From Ureibacillus thermophilus (GTDB lineage: Bacteria; Bacillota; Bacilli; Bacillales_A; Planococcaceae), in NCBI RefSeq assembly GCF_004331915.1, contig NZ_CP036528.1:375791-439790 (forward strand): a stretch of 64,000 nucleotides of DNA, in the 5' to 3' direction. The notes beneath the pieces are model-generated. The model did not search any database. It was not told where the DNA came from and worked only from the letters and a program-made list of their open reading frames with translations. Shown piece after piece: positions 7,670 through 18,060 of this stretch. The translations under genes and the position numbers were made by a program. Positions within the stretch are counted from its first letter, which is position 1. Every line of letters starts with the position of its first letter.

Positions 7670-8118
7670 AATGATTACTAGTGATATAATCAAGACATTA
7701 TTGAATTTGTACGGAAAGCACCACAACCAGCGATTCAACGAAGTATTGCTGGACCAACGGTCTTGGCAAAAATCATCTACGATAAGTTTGTTCAATATTT
7801 ACCTTTATATCGCCAGGTAAAGGAATGGAACCGTTATGGTCTCCTTACAAACGATAAAAATTTATCGAACTGGGTGATTCGAATCGCGGAGGATTGGCTT
7901 CATCCAATCTACCATCGAGCACCACAACCAGCGATTCAACGAAGTATTGCTGGACCAACGGTCTTGGCAAAAATCATCTACGATAAGTTTGTTCAATATT
8001 TACCTTTATATCGCCAGATAAAGGAATGGAACCGTTATGGTCTCCTTACAAACGATAAAAATTTATCGAACTGGGTGATTCGAATCGCGGAGGATTGGCT
8101 TCATCCAATCTACCATCG
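7670..8118 (+). pseudogene. IS66-family transposase tnpC, internally deleted with a 201-bp tandem duplication
   Basis: Only the N-terminal stub (ITSDIIKTLLNLY) remains, followed by a mid-protein block (APQPAIQRSIAGPTVLAKII ... [10 protein letters not shown]) present twice in tandem at 7717-7917 and 7918-8118. The two units differ at one visible position (CAGGTAAAG versus CAGATAAAG). Both end at CTACCATCG, and after the second the sequence becomes tRNA. The DDE core and C-terminus are absent, so it cannot encode a transposase. Confidence 0.8.
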
Positions 8119-8139
8119 CAATTCCGCCACCCCGGCAGT
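8119..8139 (-). pseudogene. tRNA-Leu 5' fragment
   Basis: About 20 bases match the first part of tRNA-Leu(UAA) (compare 9107-9127). The rest of the tRNA is replaced by IS66 sequence at 8118. Confidence 0.8.
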
Positions 8140-8214
8140 TGGAGCGGAAGACGGGGTTCGAACCCGCGACCCCCACCTTGGCAAGGTGGTGTTCTACCAC
8201 TGAACTACTTCCGC
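8140..8214 (-). tRNA. tRNA-Gly(GCC), copy 2
   Basis: A 75-base cloverleaf with encoded CCA and anticodon GCC in the loop CTTGCCAAG. Identical to the copy at 9131-9205. Confidence 0.95.
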
Positions 8215-8247
8215 AAAACGAAAAGATTCATAAATTTTTAAAAATAA

Positions 8248-8322
8248 TGGTGAGCCATGAAGGACTCGAACCTTCGACCCTCTGATTAAAAGTCAGATGC
8301 TCTACCACTGAGCTAATGGCTC
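8248..8322 (-). tRNA. tRNA-Lys(UUU), copy 2
   Basis: 75 bases with encoded CCA; anticodon TTT in ACTTTTAATC. Identical to the copy at 9313-9387. The Leu(UAG) tRNA that follows Lys in the other cluster is missing here. Confidence 0.95.
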
Positions 8323-8326
8323 ATAA

Positions 8327-8402
<76 letters not shown>

Positions 8403-8407
8403 AAATA

Positions 8408-8483
8408 TGGTGGAGGATGACGGGATCGAACCGCCGACCCCCTGCTTGTAAGGCAGGTGCTCTCCCAGCTGAGCTAATCCTCC
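8408..8483 (-). tRNA. tRNA-Val(UAC), copy 2
   Basis: 76 bases with encoded CCA; anticodon TAC in CTTACAAG. It follows the 23S 3' remnant directly, with no 5S gene between them. Confidence 0.95.
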
Positions 8484-8528
8484 ATGAGTTGTTCTCTCAA
8501 AACTGGATAACGACATTGAAAGGATATT

Positions 8529-8582
8529 GGTTAAGTCCTCGATCGATTAGTATCCGTCAGCTCCACACGTCACCGTGCTTCC
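8529..8582 (-). rRNA. 23S rRNA, last ~54 bases only (chimera 1)
   Basis: The minus strand reads GGAAGCACGGTGAC ... GATCGAGGACTTAACC, the 3' end of 23S rRNA. It is joined directly to the 16S 5' end at about 8582, and the rest of 16S and 23S is missing. Confidence 0.85.
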
Positions 8583-8649
8583 CGCTCGACTTGCATGTAT
8601 TAGGCACGCCGCCAGCGTTCGTCCTGAGCCAGGATCAAACTCTCCATAA
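8583..8649 (-). rRNA. 16S rRNA, first ~65 bases only (chimera 1)
   Basis: The minus strand reads GGAGAGTTTGATCCTGGCTC through to GCAAGTCGAGCG, the universal 16S 5' end, then switches to 23S at a CC overlap. Confidence 0.9.
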
Positions 8650-8758
8650 AAGAAAATTTGATTAAGCTCAAAATTTGTCCATTTCTAATCCGTCAACGAG
8701 GGTTAACGAATTAGATCATTTAAACATTAACGTTTTGGTGTTCAGTTTTCAAGGTTCA
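8650..8758 (-). other. rRNA leader between tRNA-Ala and 16S
   Basis: This spacer carries the 16S-leader sequence (CTTGAAAACTGAACACC ...), shared with 10158-10262. No -35/-10 pair is visible, so this second rRNA unit is probably read from the promoter at 10283-10409. Confidence 0.6.
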
Positions 8759-8834
8759 TGGTGGAGCATAGCGGGATCGAACCGCTGACCTCCTGCGTGC
8801 AAAGCAGGCGCTCTCCCAGCTGAGCTAATGCCCC
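8759..8834 (-). tRNA. tRNA-Ala(UGC)
   Basis: 76 bases with encoded CCA; anticodon TGC in CTTTGCACG. Last tRNA of the first cluster, immediately before the second rRNA unit. Confidence 0.95.
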
Positions 8835-8845
8835 TATATAACGCA

Positions 8846-8922
8846 TGGTCGGGAAGACAGGATTCGAACCTGCGACCCCTTGGTCCCAAACCAAGTGCTC
8901 TACCAAGCTGAGCTACTTCCCG
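8846..8922 (-). tRNA. tRNA-Pro(UGG)
   Basis: 77 bases with encoded CCA; anticodon TGG in TTTGGGA. Confidence 0.95.
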
Positions 8923-8941
8923 GTTCTTTTATTTTTTATTA

Positions 8942-9018
<77 letters not shown>

Positions 9019-9038
9019 TTTATGTTGTTTATATTGAT

Positions 9039-9127
9039 TGGTGCCGAGGACCGGAGTCGAACCGGTACGGTAGTCACCTACCGCAGGATTTTAAGTCCTG
9101 TGCGTCTGCCAATTCCGCCACCCCGGC
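9039..9127 (-). tRNA. tRNA-Leu(UAA)
   Basis: 89 bases with the long variable arm of class II tRNAs and an encoded CCA; anticodon TAA. Confidence 0.95.
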
Positions 9128-9130
9128 AGT

Positions 9131-9205
9131 TGGAGCGGAAGACGGGGTTCGAACCCGCGACCCCCACCTTGGCAAGGTGGTGTTCTACCACTGAACTACT
9201 TCCGC
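9131..9205 (-). tRNA. tRNA-Gly(GCC), copy 1
   Basis: 75 bases with encoded CCA; anticodon GCC. Confidence 0.95.
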
Positions 9206-9219
9206 AAAATTTGAAACTA

Positions 9220-9304
9220 TGGTGCGGGTGAAGGGAGTCGAACCCCCACGCCGTAAGGCGCTAGATCCTAAGTCTAGTGCGTCTGCCAATTCCGCCACAC
9301 CCGC
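9220..9304 (-). tRNA. tRNA-Leu(UAG)
   Basis: 85 bases with a long variable arm and encoded CCA; anticodon TAG in CTTAGGA. It has no counterpart in the second cluster. Confidence 0.95.
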
Positions 9305-9312
9305 GAAATAAA

Positions 9313-9387
9313 TGGTGAGCCATGAAGGACTCGAACCTTCGACCCTCTGATTAAAAGTCAGATGCTCTACCACTGAGCTAATGGCTC
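9313..9387 (-). tRNA. tRNA-Lys(UUU), copy 1
   Basis: 75 bases with encoded CCA; anticodon TTT. Confidence 0.95.
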
Positions 9388-9391
9388 GTAA

Positions 9392-9467
<76 letters not shown>

Positions 9468-9472
9468 AAATA

Positions 9473-9548
9473 TGGTGGAGGATGACGGGATCGAACCGCC
9501 GACCCCCTGCTTGTAAGGCAGGTGCTCTCCCAGCTGAGCTAATCCTCC
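9473..9548 (-). tRNA. tRNA-Val(UAC), copy 1
   Basis: 76 bases with encoded CCA; anticodon TAC. First tRNA after the 5S gene. The order Val-Thr-Lys-Leu-Gly-Leu-Arg-Pro-Ala matches B. subtilis rrn-linked clusters. Confidence 0.95.
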
Positions 9549-9558
9549 GTTTTTTTTA

Positions 9559-9675
9559 GCCTAGCGACGTCCTACTCTCGCAGGGGGAAGCCCCCAACTA
9601 CCATCGGCGCTGAAGAGCTTAACTTCCGTGTTCGGTATGGGAACGGGTGTGACCTCTTCGCCATCGTCACTAGAC
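9559..9675 (-). rRNA. rrf: 5S rRNA, complete
   Basis: 117 bases. The termini GTCTAGTGACG and CGTCGCTAGGC pair, and the core ACCCGTTCCCATACCGAACA is the typical Bacillales 5S sequence. Confidence 0.95.
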
Positions 9676-9784
9676 TATTTATTTGGAACATGAATTATTA
9701 TATCACTTTGTTCAGAAATTGCAAGTGTTTTTTTAAAATAATTTTTGTTCCTTCAAAACTGGATAACGACATTGAAAGGATATT

Positions 9785-9850
9785 GGTTAAGTCCTCGATC
9801 GATTAGTATCCGTCAGCTCCACACGTCACCGTGCTTCCACCTCGGACCTA

Positions 9851-9853
<3 letters not shown>
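9785..9853 (-). rRNA. 23S rRNA, last ~69 bases only (chimera 2)
   Basis: It carries the same 23S 3' end as 8529-8582 but about 15 bases more, then joins 16S at a shared TCA. The 5S gene follows 109 bases downstream as expected. Confidence 0.85.
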
Positions 9854-10157
<304 letters not shown>

Positions 10158-10282
10158 AGAAAATTTGATTAAGCTCAAAATTTGTCCGTCTCTAATTCGC
10201 CAACGAGGGTTAACGAATTAGAATTTTAAACATTAACGTTTTGGTGTTCAGTTTTCAAGGTTCATCAAACGACAACTCTTAT

Positions 10283-10409
10283 ATTATATCATTCAAAGAA
10301 TTGAGTGTCAATACTTTTTTAGCAATCGCTTCATCGAAGGTTTTTATTGTAATAACTTATTTCTTAGCGACAGCTTTTATATAATAACATCACTAACTTT
10401 ATTCGTCAA
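10283..10409 (-). promoter_or_regulatory. Tandem rrn promoters P1 and P2
   Basis: On the minus strand, P1 is TTGACG-N17-TATTAT (10404-10409 and 10381-10386) and P2 is TTGACA-N17-TATAAT (10306-10311 and 10283-10288). Two strong sigma-A promoters in tandem about 100 bases apart are usual upstream of Bacillales 16S genes. Confidence 0.9.
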
Positions 10410-10507
10410 CACATTTTATTATATTTTTTTAATTCCTTGTTCTCAAATCTCGGATTAATAAATCAACTATATCTATGAAAGGTTTTTATTATAAAAGAAT
10501 AGAAGAA

Positions 10508-10819
10508 GAGGCTGGGACAAATCTAAAAAACATCACTTTCTCTTTAGAGAAAACGATGTTTTTTTGATATGTTATTAAAAATTGATTTCCGTTCCGGGGA
10601 CGCTTTCCGCGGGCCCAGCTCGAGCCTCCTCTGAGTCATTCCTTCGCTCCTCGTGGTCTCGAGAGTGCTCGTCGCAGGAAAGCTTTGAATTTATTTCCTT
10701 GAACTTGCTCCGCTTTGCGACTAAGCGTGCGCGACAGGAACTCGCCCCGTCACTTCAATCAATTTTTTATCGAAACTCTTTCAGCTACCCCTATAATTTT
10801 TTGTTTATGTCCCAGCCTC
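10508..10819. repeat. MITE-like repeat, family 1, copy B
   Basis: A 312-bp copy in the same orientation as copy A, bounded by GAGGCTGGGACAAAT and ATGTCCCAGCCTC. It ends 14 bases past the lysS stop codon. It includes CCGGGGACGCTTTCCGCGGG, seen also in copies C and D. Confidence 0.9.
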
Positions 10820-10833
10820 AGTAATTAATTATA

Positions 10834-12345
<1,512 letters not shown>

Positions 12346-12511
12346 TTAAAACGTTCTGTTCATAGTCCATAATGTTACTATTGTACACAATTTCAATCAT
12401 CTCTTCATCTATTTTGAAAGATTTTGCTTATAATTTTAAGATAATGGAGGCTTTTGTATATAATGTTCTTGCATCCAGTTGTAATAATAAACTTTTCAAG
12501 AGGTGTTTTCA

Positions 12512-12988
12512 ATGTATCGAAAAATAGATGACTTCATAAAAGAATGGAAACAAAATTGTGCTGGTACAATCGCTATTATGGAATCAATTACAGAAGAAAA
12601 AAAACATTTTTCTATCGTTGAAGGCCACAATTCCCTAGAATCCCTTAGTTGGCACTTAACAACTGCTCCTTCATATTTTTTCGGACTTATGGGGCAGCAG
12701 CTAAATGTAAAGTTGAATCCATCTGTACCTCCGAAAACAATGAAGGAAATCATCGACGAGTATAAAAAAGTAAGTGAAGAAGTCGTAAACGCTGCAAAAA
12801 ATTTAAATGATGAATCGTTGGAAAATGAAGTGGATATGCTCGGAAATCCAACTCCAATCGGCGCATTACTTCGCACCCTTGTTGATCATCAAACCCATCA
12901 CCGTGCACAAATGCAAGTGCTGTTAAGACAAGCTGGTTTGCCTGTTCCAGGTGTAATGGGCCCAACAAAGGAACAATCCAACGCCTAA
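12512..12988 (+). CDS. DinB/YfiT-family metalloprotein
   Basis: A 158-residue four-helix-bundle protein of the DinB superfamily. The family's metal-binding histidines fit SWHLTT (about residue 47) and DHQTHHRAQ (about residues 125-133). Members include bacillithiol-dependent S-transferases and DNA-damage-induced proteins. The exact reaction here is unknown. ATG start with AAGAGGTG upstream. It is the only plus-strand gene in this region, convergent with dusB across a shared terminator, and it is not part of the B. subtilis gene order here, so it may be a local insertion. Confidence 0.8.
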   Translation: MYRKIDDFIKEWKQNCAGTIAIMESITEEKKHFSIVEGHNSLESLSWHLTTAPSYFFGLMGQQLNVKLNPSVPPKTMKEIIDEYKKVSEEVVNAAKNLNDESLENEVDMLGNPTPIGALLRTLVDHQTHHRAQMQVLLRQAGLPVPGVMGPTKEQSNA

Positions 12989-12997
12989 TCCAGGACA

Positions 12998-13024
12998 AGC
13001 CGTCTCAACATCTGAGACGGCTTT
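12998..13024. terminator. Bidirectional terminator between the DinB gene and dusB
   Basis: AGCCGTCTCAACATCTGAGACGGCTTTTA forms a perfect 10-bp stem with a T run on the plus strand. A weaker T tract allows use on the minus strand. Confidence 0.8.
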
Positions 13025-13039
13025 TATCTTTACGCAATT

Positions 13040-14059
13040 TTATACCAATTGAATCTCCGGTTCCGGCTGTTCTTCCTTTTGTTCTACAACGCCAAGTAAA
13101 ATGGTGCGCAATTCTTCTGCTGTTTCCACTTGATTAATCGCATTGCGAATATTGCCATTGCCTCGAATCCCTTTTAAATACCATGCTGCATGTTTACGCA
13201 TTTCACGTACAGCCACATATTCTCCTTTTAATTGGATGAGACGTTCAAAGTGCAATAAACAAACATCGATCTTTTCTTGAACGGACGGCTCCGGCTTCAA
13301 TTCGCCGGTTTCAAGATATTGGACTGTCCGATAAATCATCCATGGATTTCCTAATGCAGCACGGCCAATCATCACGGCATCGACACCTGTTTCATCCAAC
13401 ATCCGTTTTGCATCTTGCGGCGTTTCCACATCACCGTTTCCAATCACCGAAATGTTTACATTTTCCTTCACTTGGCGAATAACATCCCAATTGGCTTTTC
13501 CTTCATACATTTGAACTCTTGTACGACCGTGTACAGCGACAGCGCTGCCGCCCGCTCTTTCAATGGCTTGCGCATTTTCAACCGCAAGAATGTGCTCATC
13601 ATCCCAGCCAATGCGCATTTTTACGGTAACCGGTTTTTTCACGGCATCGACAACGGCTGCCACCATTTCATAGACTTTATTTGGGTCAAGTAGCCACTTT
13701 GCTCCCGCTTCACATTTAATGACCTTATTGACAGGGCAGCCCATATTGATATCAATTATATCCGCATTAGTATATTGGTCTACAAATTTTGCCGCTTCCA
13801 CAAGGGTTTCCTTTTCACCACCGAAAATTTGCAATGCAATCGGCTTTTCTCTTTCGTCGATATAAAGCATCTCCAGCGTTTTCTTATTTCGGGTGATTAA
13901 TCCTTTATCGCTGATCATTTCAGCATACACAAGCCCCGCTCCGAATTCTTTTACCGTTAAGCGGAACGCTACGTTGCTTATCCCCGCCATAGGAGCCAGC
14001 ACTACACGATTTGCCATCGCGATATTCCCAATTTGAAACGGCTTTTTTTCATTCGACAT
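13040..14059 (-). CDS. dusB: tRNA-dihydrouridine synthase B
   Basis: An FMN enzyme that reduces uridine to dihydrouridine in the tRNA D-loop. The 339-residue TIM barrel shows the start APMAGISNVAFR, the catalytic-cysteine motif NMGCPVNKV (about residue 105), MRIGWDD, HGRTR, and IGNGDV...GRAALGNPW for FMN binding. AAGGAGGAGC precedes the ATG. It is the last gene of the folP-folB-folK-dusB run before lysS. In B. subtilis a small XRE-type gene (yazB) sits between folK and dusB. Here only 61 bases separate them and it is missing. Confidence 0.95.
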   Translation of the reverse strand: MSNEKKPFQIGNIAMANRVVLAPMAGISNVAFRLTVKEFGAGLVYAEMISDKGLITRNKKTLEMLYIDEREKPIALQIFGGEKETLVEAAKFVDQYTNADIIDINMGCPVNKVIKCEAGAKWLLDPNKVYEMVAAVVDAVKKPVTVKMRIGWDDEHILAVENAQAIERAGGSAVAVHGRTRVQMYEGKANWDVIRQVKENVNISVIGNGDVETPQDAKRMLDETGVDAVMIGRAALGNPWMIYRTVQYLETGELKPEPSVQEKIDVCLLHFERLIQLKGEYVAVREMRKHAAWYLKGIRGNGNIRNAINQVETAEELRTILLGVVEQKEEQPEPEIQLV

Positions 14060-14120
14060 GCCGCTCCTCCTTTCCCCTCAATTGGTTATATATAAACGCT
14101 TCTTTTATGCCGCGTCGTCA

Positions 14121-14624
14121 TCATGACAAAAAAATAGAATTCTTCCACTTCCGGATGCCTTCTTGTTCAAGATTCATATTCTTCAACGCTGATTCCGCCT
14201 GCATCAATTTTTCGGTGAATGGCTTCTTGGCCACATCCATCAGCGGAACTAGCACAAAGGCTCTCTCAAACATCCGGGGATGTGGAATGATTAAATTCTC
14301 CGACTCAATATTGTCGTTATTATACAATAAAATGTCAAGGTCGATAGTTCTTGGCCCCCAACGAATCGTCCTCACACGACCAAGCTCATTTTCAACAGAT
14401 TGACAAGCCTTTAACAATTCAAAAGGTGTCATTGTTGTTTGGGCATATACGACGATATTTAAAAAGGAGGGTTGATCCACATATCCTACTGGAGCCGTTT
14501 CATAAATCGGCGATATCGTTTTGATGAAAATCCCTTCTTTTTGCTTCAGCAAATCAATGGCTGCTTTTAAATGTTGTTCTCGATCGCCCAAATTTGTTCC
14601 TAAAGATAAATAAACATCATTCAC
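14121..14624 (-). CDS. folK: 2-amino-4-hydroxy-6-hydroxymethyldihydropteridine diphosphokinase
   Basis: It transfers pyrophosphate from ATP to the hydroxymethyl pterin in folate synthesis. The 167-residue protein starts YLSLGTNLGDR and has the HPPK signature RWGPRTIDLDILLY (about residues 87-100) and PHPRMFERAFVLVPL. It starts at a GTG (14624) with AAGGGG eight bases upstream and overlaps the end of folB by 8 bases, so it is translationally coupled. Confidence 0.95.
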   Translation of the reverse strand: MNDVYLSLGTNLGDREQHLKAAIDLLKQKEGIFIKTISPIYETAPVGYVDQPSFLNIVVYAQTTMTPFELLKACQSVENELGRVRTIRWGPRTIDLDILLYNNDNIESENLIIPHPRMFERAFVLVPLMDVAKKPFTEKLMQAESALKNMNLEQEGIRKWKNSIFLS

Positions 14625-14988
14625 TGTAATGACCCCTTACAATCTCCACTGCTACTTCTTTATAATGTCCAGGGATTGGCGGATCTGGTTTTACCAATTC
14701 CACTTTGCATCCAAACACTTGTCCTTCATACTTTTCCAAAATTGCTGAAGCAATGGCTTCTGCTAGTGCTTCAATCAACTGGAAAGGTTCCCCTTCCATA
14801 ATAGATTTGCATAATTCATATACTTCCACATAGTTGACTGTATATTGCAAATCATCCGTTTCTCCCGCTTTTCTTGTATTCAATGCAAGCGATATCGTTA
14901 CTCGAAAGCGCTGCCCCAGTACTGTCTCTTCGGGCAATACCCCATGATATCCATAAAACTGCATATCCCGCAAATGAATATAATCCAT
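14617..14988 (-). CDS. folB: Dihydroneopterin aldolase
   Basis: A 123-residue FolB that splits dihydroneopterin into hydroxymethyldihydropterin and glycolaldehyde. Family marks are MQFYGYHGVLPEE (about residues 10-22), the IEALAEAIA helix and VELVKPDPPIPGHY near the C-terminus. AGGAGG lies before the ATG. It sits 18 bases after folP and overlaps folK. Confidence 0.95.
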   Translation of the reverse strand: MDYIHLRDMQFYGYHGVLPEETVLGQRFRVTISLALNTRKAGETDDLQYTVNYVEVYELCKSIMEGEPFQLIEALAEAIASAILEKYEGQVFGCKVELVKPDPPIPGHYKEVAVEIVRGHYSE

Positions 14989-15006
14989 ACGATCCCTCCT
15001 AAAAAA

Positions 15007-15870
15007 TTAATGTCTTTCAGGCAGTTCACCTTCTACTTCAAATTTGCCCATTAATGCATCTATCATTTTCACCGTTCTTGCTACTTCTTTTACATCATGC
15101 ACCCGAACAATATGGCAGCCTTTCATGACTCCATACGCACAAGTGGCAGCCGTTCCTTCCACCCGCTCATGCAATGGCAAGCCAAGAATAGTACCAATCA
15201 TACGTTTTCTAGATGTCGCTAACAAAACGGGATAACCTAATGCTGCAAGCTCGTCCAAACGCTGCATCGTTTCAATGCTTTGCTGCAAGTTTTTCGCAAA
15301 CCCGATACCCGGGTCTAGAATGATATGCTCATCCGGCACTCCAGCAGCTTTGACGATCTCAATACTTTCTTTCAAGTCATTTAATAAATCTTCAAAGAAA
15401 TTAGTGTAATTTGCGTCTTTTCGATTGTGCATCAAAATAATGGGAACGTTATATTGCGAAGCAACTTTAGCCATTTCCGGATCGGCCTTTGCTCCCCATA
15501 TATCGTTGATGATATGGGCTCCAGCTTCAATGGCAGCGAGGGCAACAGCCGATTTATAAGTATCGATTGAAATAATAGCTGGCACTTCTTTCCTCAATGC
15601 TTTAATCACCGGAACAACACGGGCAATTTCTTCTTCATCGGAAATGCGCGTATAGCCAGGCCGAGTCGATTCTCCCCCTACATCAATGATTTTTGCACCA
15701 TCTTGAACCATTTGTTTAGCATGCTCTATAGCTGCTTCAACGGAATTGTATTTCCCTCCGTCAGAAAATGAATCCGGCGTCACATTCAATATCCCCATTA
15801 CAAAGGTCTCTTTCGTATAATCAAGCTTTATATGATTAATGATTAACGGTTTAAGATATTTAGATAACAT
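15007..15870 (-). CDS. folP: Dihydropteroate synthase
   Basis: It joins p-aminobenzoate to the pterin diphosphate, the sulfonamide target. The protein has the DHPS signatures GILNVTPDSFSDGG (about residue 26), DVGGESTRPG (about residue 61), DPGIGFAK and ATSRKRMIG. The ATG at 15870 has GGGGTG upstream, and an in-frame TTG just before it is less likely. In B. subtilis the pabB-pabA-pabC genes precede folP. Here cysK is the next gene and they are absent, so p-aminobenzoate must be made from elsewhere in the genome or taken up. Confidence 0.96.
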   Translation of the reverse strand: MLSKYLKPLIINHIKLDYTKETFVMGILNVTPDSFSDGGKYNSVEAAIEHAKQMVQDGAKIIDVGGESTRPGYTRISDEEEIARVVPVIKALRKEVPAIISIDTYKSAVALAAIEAGAHIINDIWGAKADPEMAKVASQYNVPIILMHNRKDANYTNFFEDLLNDLKESIEIVKAAGVPDEHIILDPGIGFAKNLQQSIETMQRLDELAALGYPVLLATSRKRMIGTILGLPLHERVEGTAATCAYGVMKGCHIVRVHDVKEVARTVKMIDALMGKFEVEGELPERH

Positions 15871-16010
15871 CAAATGTACACCCCAAATCTGTTCGTCCTA
15901 AATATTCATTCTCAATAAGTATAACATTTTCCAAGCTGAGGCACTTCAATCTTTATCCCCTTGCTATACTTCTCATGTTCCTAGTATTTCCTGTGCAATA
16001 TTTCCCCCCC

Positions 16011-16051
16011 AAAAAAAATCGACATTATCCAAAAGGACAATGCCGATTTTT
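16011..16051 (-). terminator. cysK terminator
   Basis: The minus strand reads AAAATCGGCATTGTCC-loop-GGATAATGTCGATTTT followed by T residues, 7 bases past the cysK stop. Confidence 0.8.
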
Positions 16052-16057
16052 GTGCGA

Positions 16058-16993
16058 TTAGTCTTCGAAGTTGTATAAAGCTGTTGATAGGTAGCGTTCA
16101 CCGTTGGATGGAACAATTGCTAATACGTTAGAACCTTTGCCTAAACGTTTTGCTGTTTGAATTGCAGCGTAGATTGCAGCGCCAGATGAAATACCGCATA
16201 AAATACCTTCTTCACGGCCTACTTTACGAGCTGTTTCAAAAGCAGTTTCATTATCAACTGGGAATACAGAGTTGTAAATTTCTGTATTCAAAACTTTTGG
16301 TACAAATCCTGCTCCGATACCTTGGATTTTGTGGGAACCAGGTTTACCGCCAGATAATACTGGAGAATCTTTAGGTTCAACCGCAATAATCTCGATATTA
16401 GGGAATTTTTCTTTTAATACTTCTCCGGCACCTGTGATTGTACCGCCAGTTCCAACACCAGCAACAAAGGCATCTAATTGTAAACCGGAATTTTCAAAAG
16501 CTTCCACGATTTCAGGACCTGTTGTTAAACGGTGGATTTCTGCGTTTGCAGGGTTTTCGAATTGTTGCGGCATGAAGTAGCCATTCTCTTCAGCAAGGGC
16601 TGTTGCTTTTGCAATGGCGCCTTTCATTCCTTCTGGTCCAGGTGTTAATACTAATTCGGCACCATAAGCACGAAGCAATTTGCGGCGTTCAATACTCATT
16701 GTTTCTGGCATTACTAAAATAGCACGATAACCTTTTGCAGCAGCGATCATCGCAAGTCCGATACCAGTGTTTCCGGAAGTTGGCTCAATAATTGTGCCGC
16801 CTGGTTTTAATCGGCCATCTCTTTCAGCAGCTTCAATCATCGCTAAAGCAATACGGTCTTTAACAGAACTTCCTGGGTTGAAATATTCAAGTTTTACCCA
16901 AACAGTTCCTTCATCTTCAGTTGTAGCATGGTTTAGTTTTACGATTGGTGTGCGACCTACTAATTCAGTAACAGAATTATATAATTTGCTCAT
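16058..16993 (-). CDS. cysK: Cysteine synthase (O-acetylserine sulfhydrylase A)
   Basis: A PLP enzyme making cysteine from O-acetylserine and sulfide. Its 311 residues carry [10 protein letters not shown] with the cofactor lysine (about residue 44), the TSGNTGIG substrate loop (about 69), GTGGTITG (about 177) and the C-terminal GISSGAA. ATG at 16993 with AAAGGGG upstream. It is transcribed alone from a promoter at 17045-17074 and ends in its own terminator. Confidence 0.95.
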   Translation of the reverse strand: MSKLYNSVTELVGRTPIVKLNHATTEDEGTVWVKLEYFNPGSSVKDRIALAMIEAAERDGRLKPGGTIIEPTSGNTGIGLAMIAAAKGYRAILVMPETMSIERRKLLRAYGAELVLTPGPEGMKGAIAKATALAEENGYFMPQQFENPANAEIHRLTTGPEIVEAFENSGLQLDAFVAGVGTGGTITGAGEVLKEKFPNIEIIAVEPKDSPVLSGGKPGSHKIQGIGAGFVPKVLNTEIYNSVFPVDNETAFETARKVGREEGILCGISSGAAIYAAIQTAKRLGKGSNVLAIVPSNGERYLSTALYNFED

Positions 16994-17044
16994 CACGGGT
17001 TCCCCTTTCTAATGCCGACTATTTTTATAGGTTTTCATGTTTTA

Positions 17045-17074
17045 ATATTAACAACATTAATTGTTTCTTGTCAA
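17045..17074 (-). promoter_or_regulatory. cysK promoter
   Basis: TTGACA-N18-TAATAT on the minus strand, about 50 bases before the cysK start. No T-box leader fits in the short 5' region. I cannot confirm a CymR site. Confidence 0.6.
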
Positions 17075-17112
17075 TGAAAATACAGTGAAATTATGTAAAT
17101 TTTTTTACATTT

Positions 17113-18060
17113 TTATTCCCCATAAAACCAAGTTACATCAAACTCTTTCCAAAAGAGTTCAGGCGTAATAGAAGTGGGCAATTGTTCCATTGCTAAAACT
17201 CTTTTAATATGATTTTTTACCTCTTCATATTTGAAAGACTTTCCTTCTTTCTTTTCGTTTAGCTGAACAATACCGTAACGGCCATCTCTTAACAAAACAG
17301 GGCTGCTGATTTCATTTTCTTTAAGTTGCTGAAGCGCTTTCAGGATCGCTGGGTCTACATTGGATTGTTTTGAAATATAGCCGATATCGCCTCCTAGACT
17401 CGCCGACACTTGTTCAACAGAACGTTCCCTAGCTAAAACCGAAAAATCTGAGCCTTCATCAAGTTCTTTTAAAACTTTTTCTGCATCTTTCTTCGTATTA
17501 ACTACAATCAATTTTGCACGATATGTAGTTGGAATATTATAGAACGATTCATTTTCTTTATAATATTTTTCCATGTCCTCTTCATTAATGATGACATCTT
17601 TTGTTAACACTTTTTCTAAAATCAGTTGGGATTGAATTTGTTTTTTCAATTCCTCTTCTCCCAGCTGTTGCAGTGATGAATCCATTTCGCTGGAGGCAAT
17701 CATTAAAGATAGTTCCAAATCGATTTCCTCATCCGAAACGTCAATGCCGAATTCCTTTGCAGCTTTTTTCATCACTTTTTCATTAACCATGTGCTGCAAG
17801 GTTTCTTTTCCGTAATAACGTTCCATTTCAGCCATCCATTGCTGCCTTGTAATTTTCTCGCCACTTACGCTAGCGACAATGGTTTCGCTGTCGCCATTGT
17901 CGCCATCATTTCCAAGCGCAAATAACCAAAGGACAAACCAAAAGATATTTCCTGCAAACAAAATAGCAAGTAAAGTCAACACCGGTTTTGTTTTTAAGCG
18001 ACGTTTTGATAGCGGCACATTTTGCATATTATTTTGATTCGTTCTTTGCCTGTATTTCAC
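17113..18060 (-). CDS. yacD: Membrane-anchored PpiC-type peptidyl-prolyl isomerase (YacD-like)
   Basis: A 315-residue protein with a basic N-terminus, one membrane segment (about residues 28-48, [20 protein letters not shown]), a SurA/PrsA-type chaperone region (GEKITRQQW...) and a parvulin domain (about residues 185-275) with [12 protein letters not shown]. It probably helps fold exported proteins at the outer membrane face. It lacks a lipobox cysteine, unlike PrsA. It starts at GTG with AGAAGG upstream and overlaps the end of hslO by 32 bases, so the two are coupled. Confidence 0.85.
   Translation of the reverse strand: MKYRQRTNQNNMQNVPLSKRRLKTKPVLTLLAILFAGNIFWFVLWLFALGNDGDNGDSETIVASVSGEKITRQQWMAEMERYYGKETLQHMVNEKVMKKAAKEFGIDVSDEEIDLELSLMIASSEMDSSLQQLGEEELKKQIQSQLILEKVLTKDVIINEEDMEKYYKENESFYNIPTTYRAKLIVVNTKKDAEKVLKELDEGSDFSVLARERSVEQVSASLGGDIGYISKQSNVDPAILKALQQLKENEISSPVLLRDGRYGIVQLNEKKEGKSFKYEEVKNHIKRVLAMEQLPTSITPELFWKEFDVTWFYGE

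Larger units (their letters stand above)
7041..8118 (+). mobile_element. IS66-family element, 5' part with broken tnpC
   Basis: It begins with GTAAGCCCGAAAT at 7041, only 13 bases after the right terminus of another IS66 fragment (7027). It carries tnpA, tnpB and a deleted and duplicated tnpC. The right end is missing: at 8119 the sequence turns into a tRNA-Leu fragment. Confidence 0.8.

Noticed and set aside
10582..10824. Open frame of 80 codons downstream of lysS
   Set aside because: The same repeat in another copy; shared residues come from the repeat, not from a conserved protein.
12496..12876. A 126-codon minus-strand frame opposite the DinB-family gene
   Set aside because: It is a shadow of the plus-strand gene, whose histidine motifs and ribosome-binding site are convincing.
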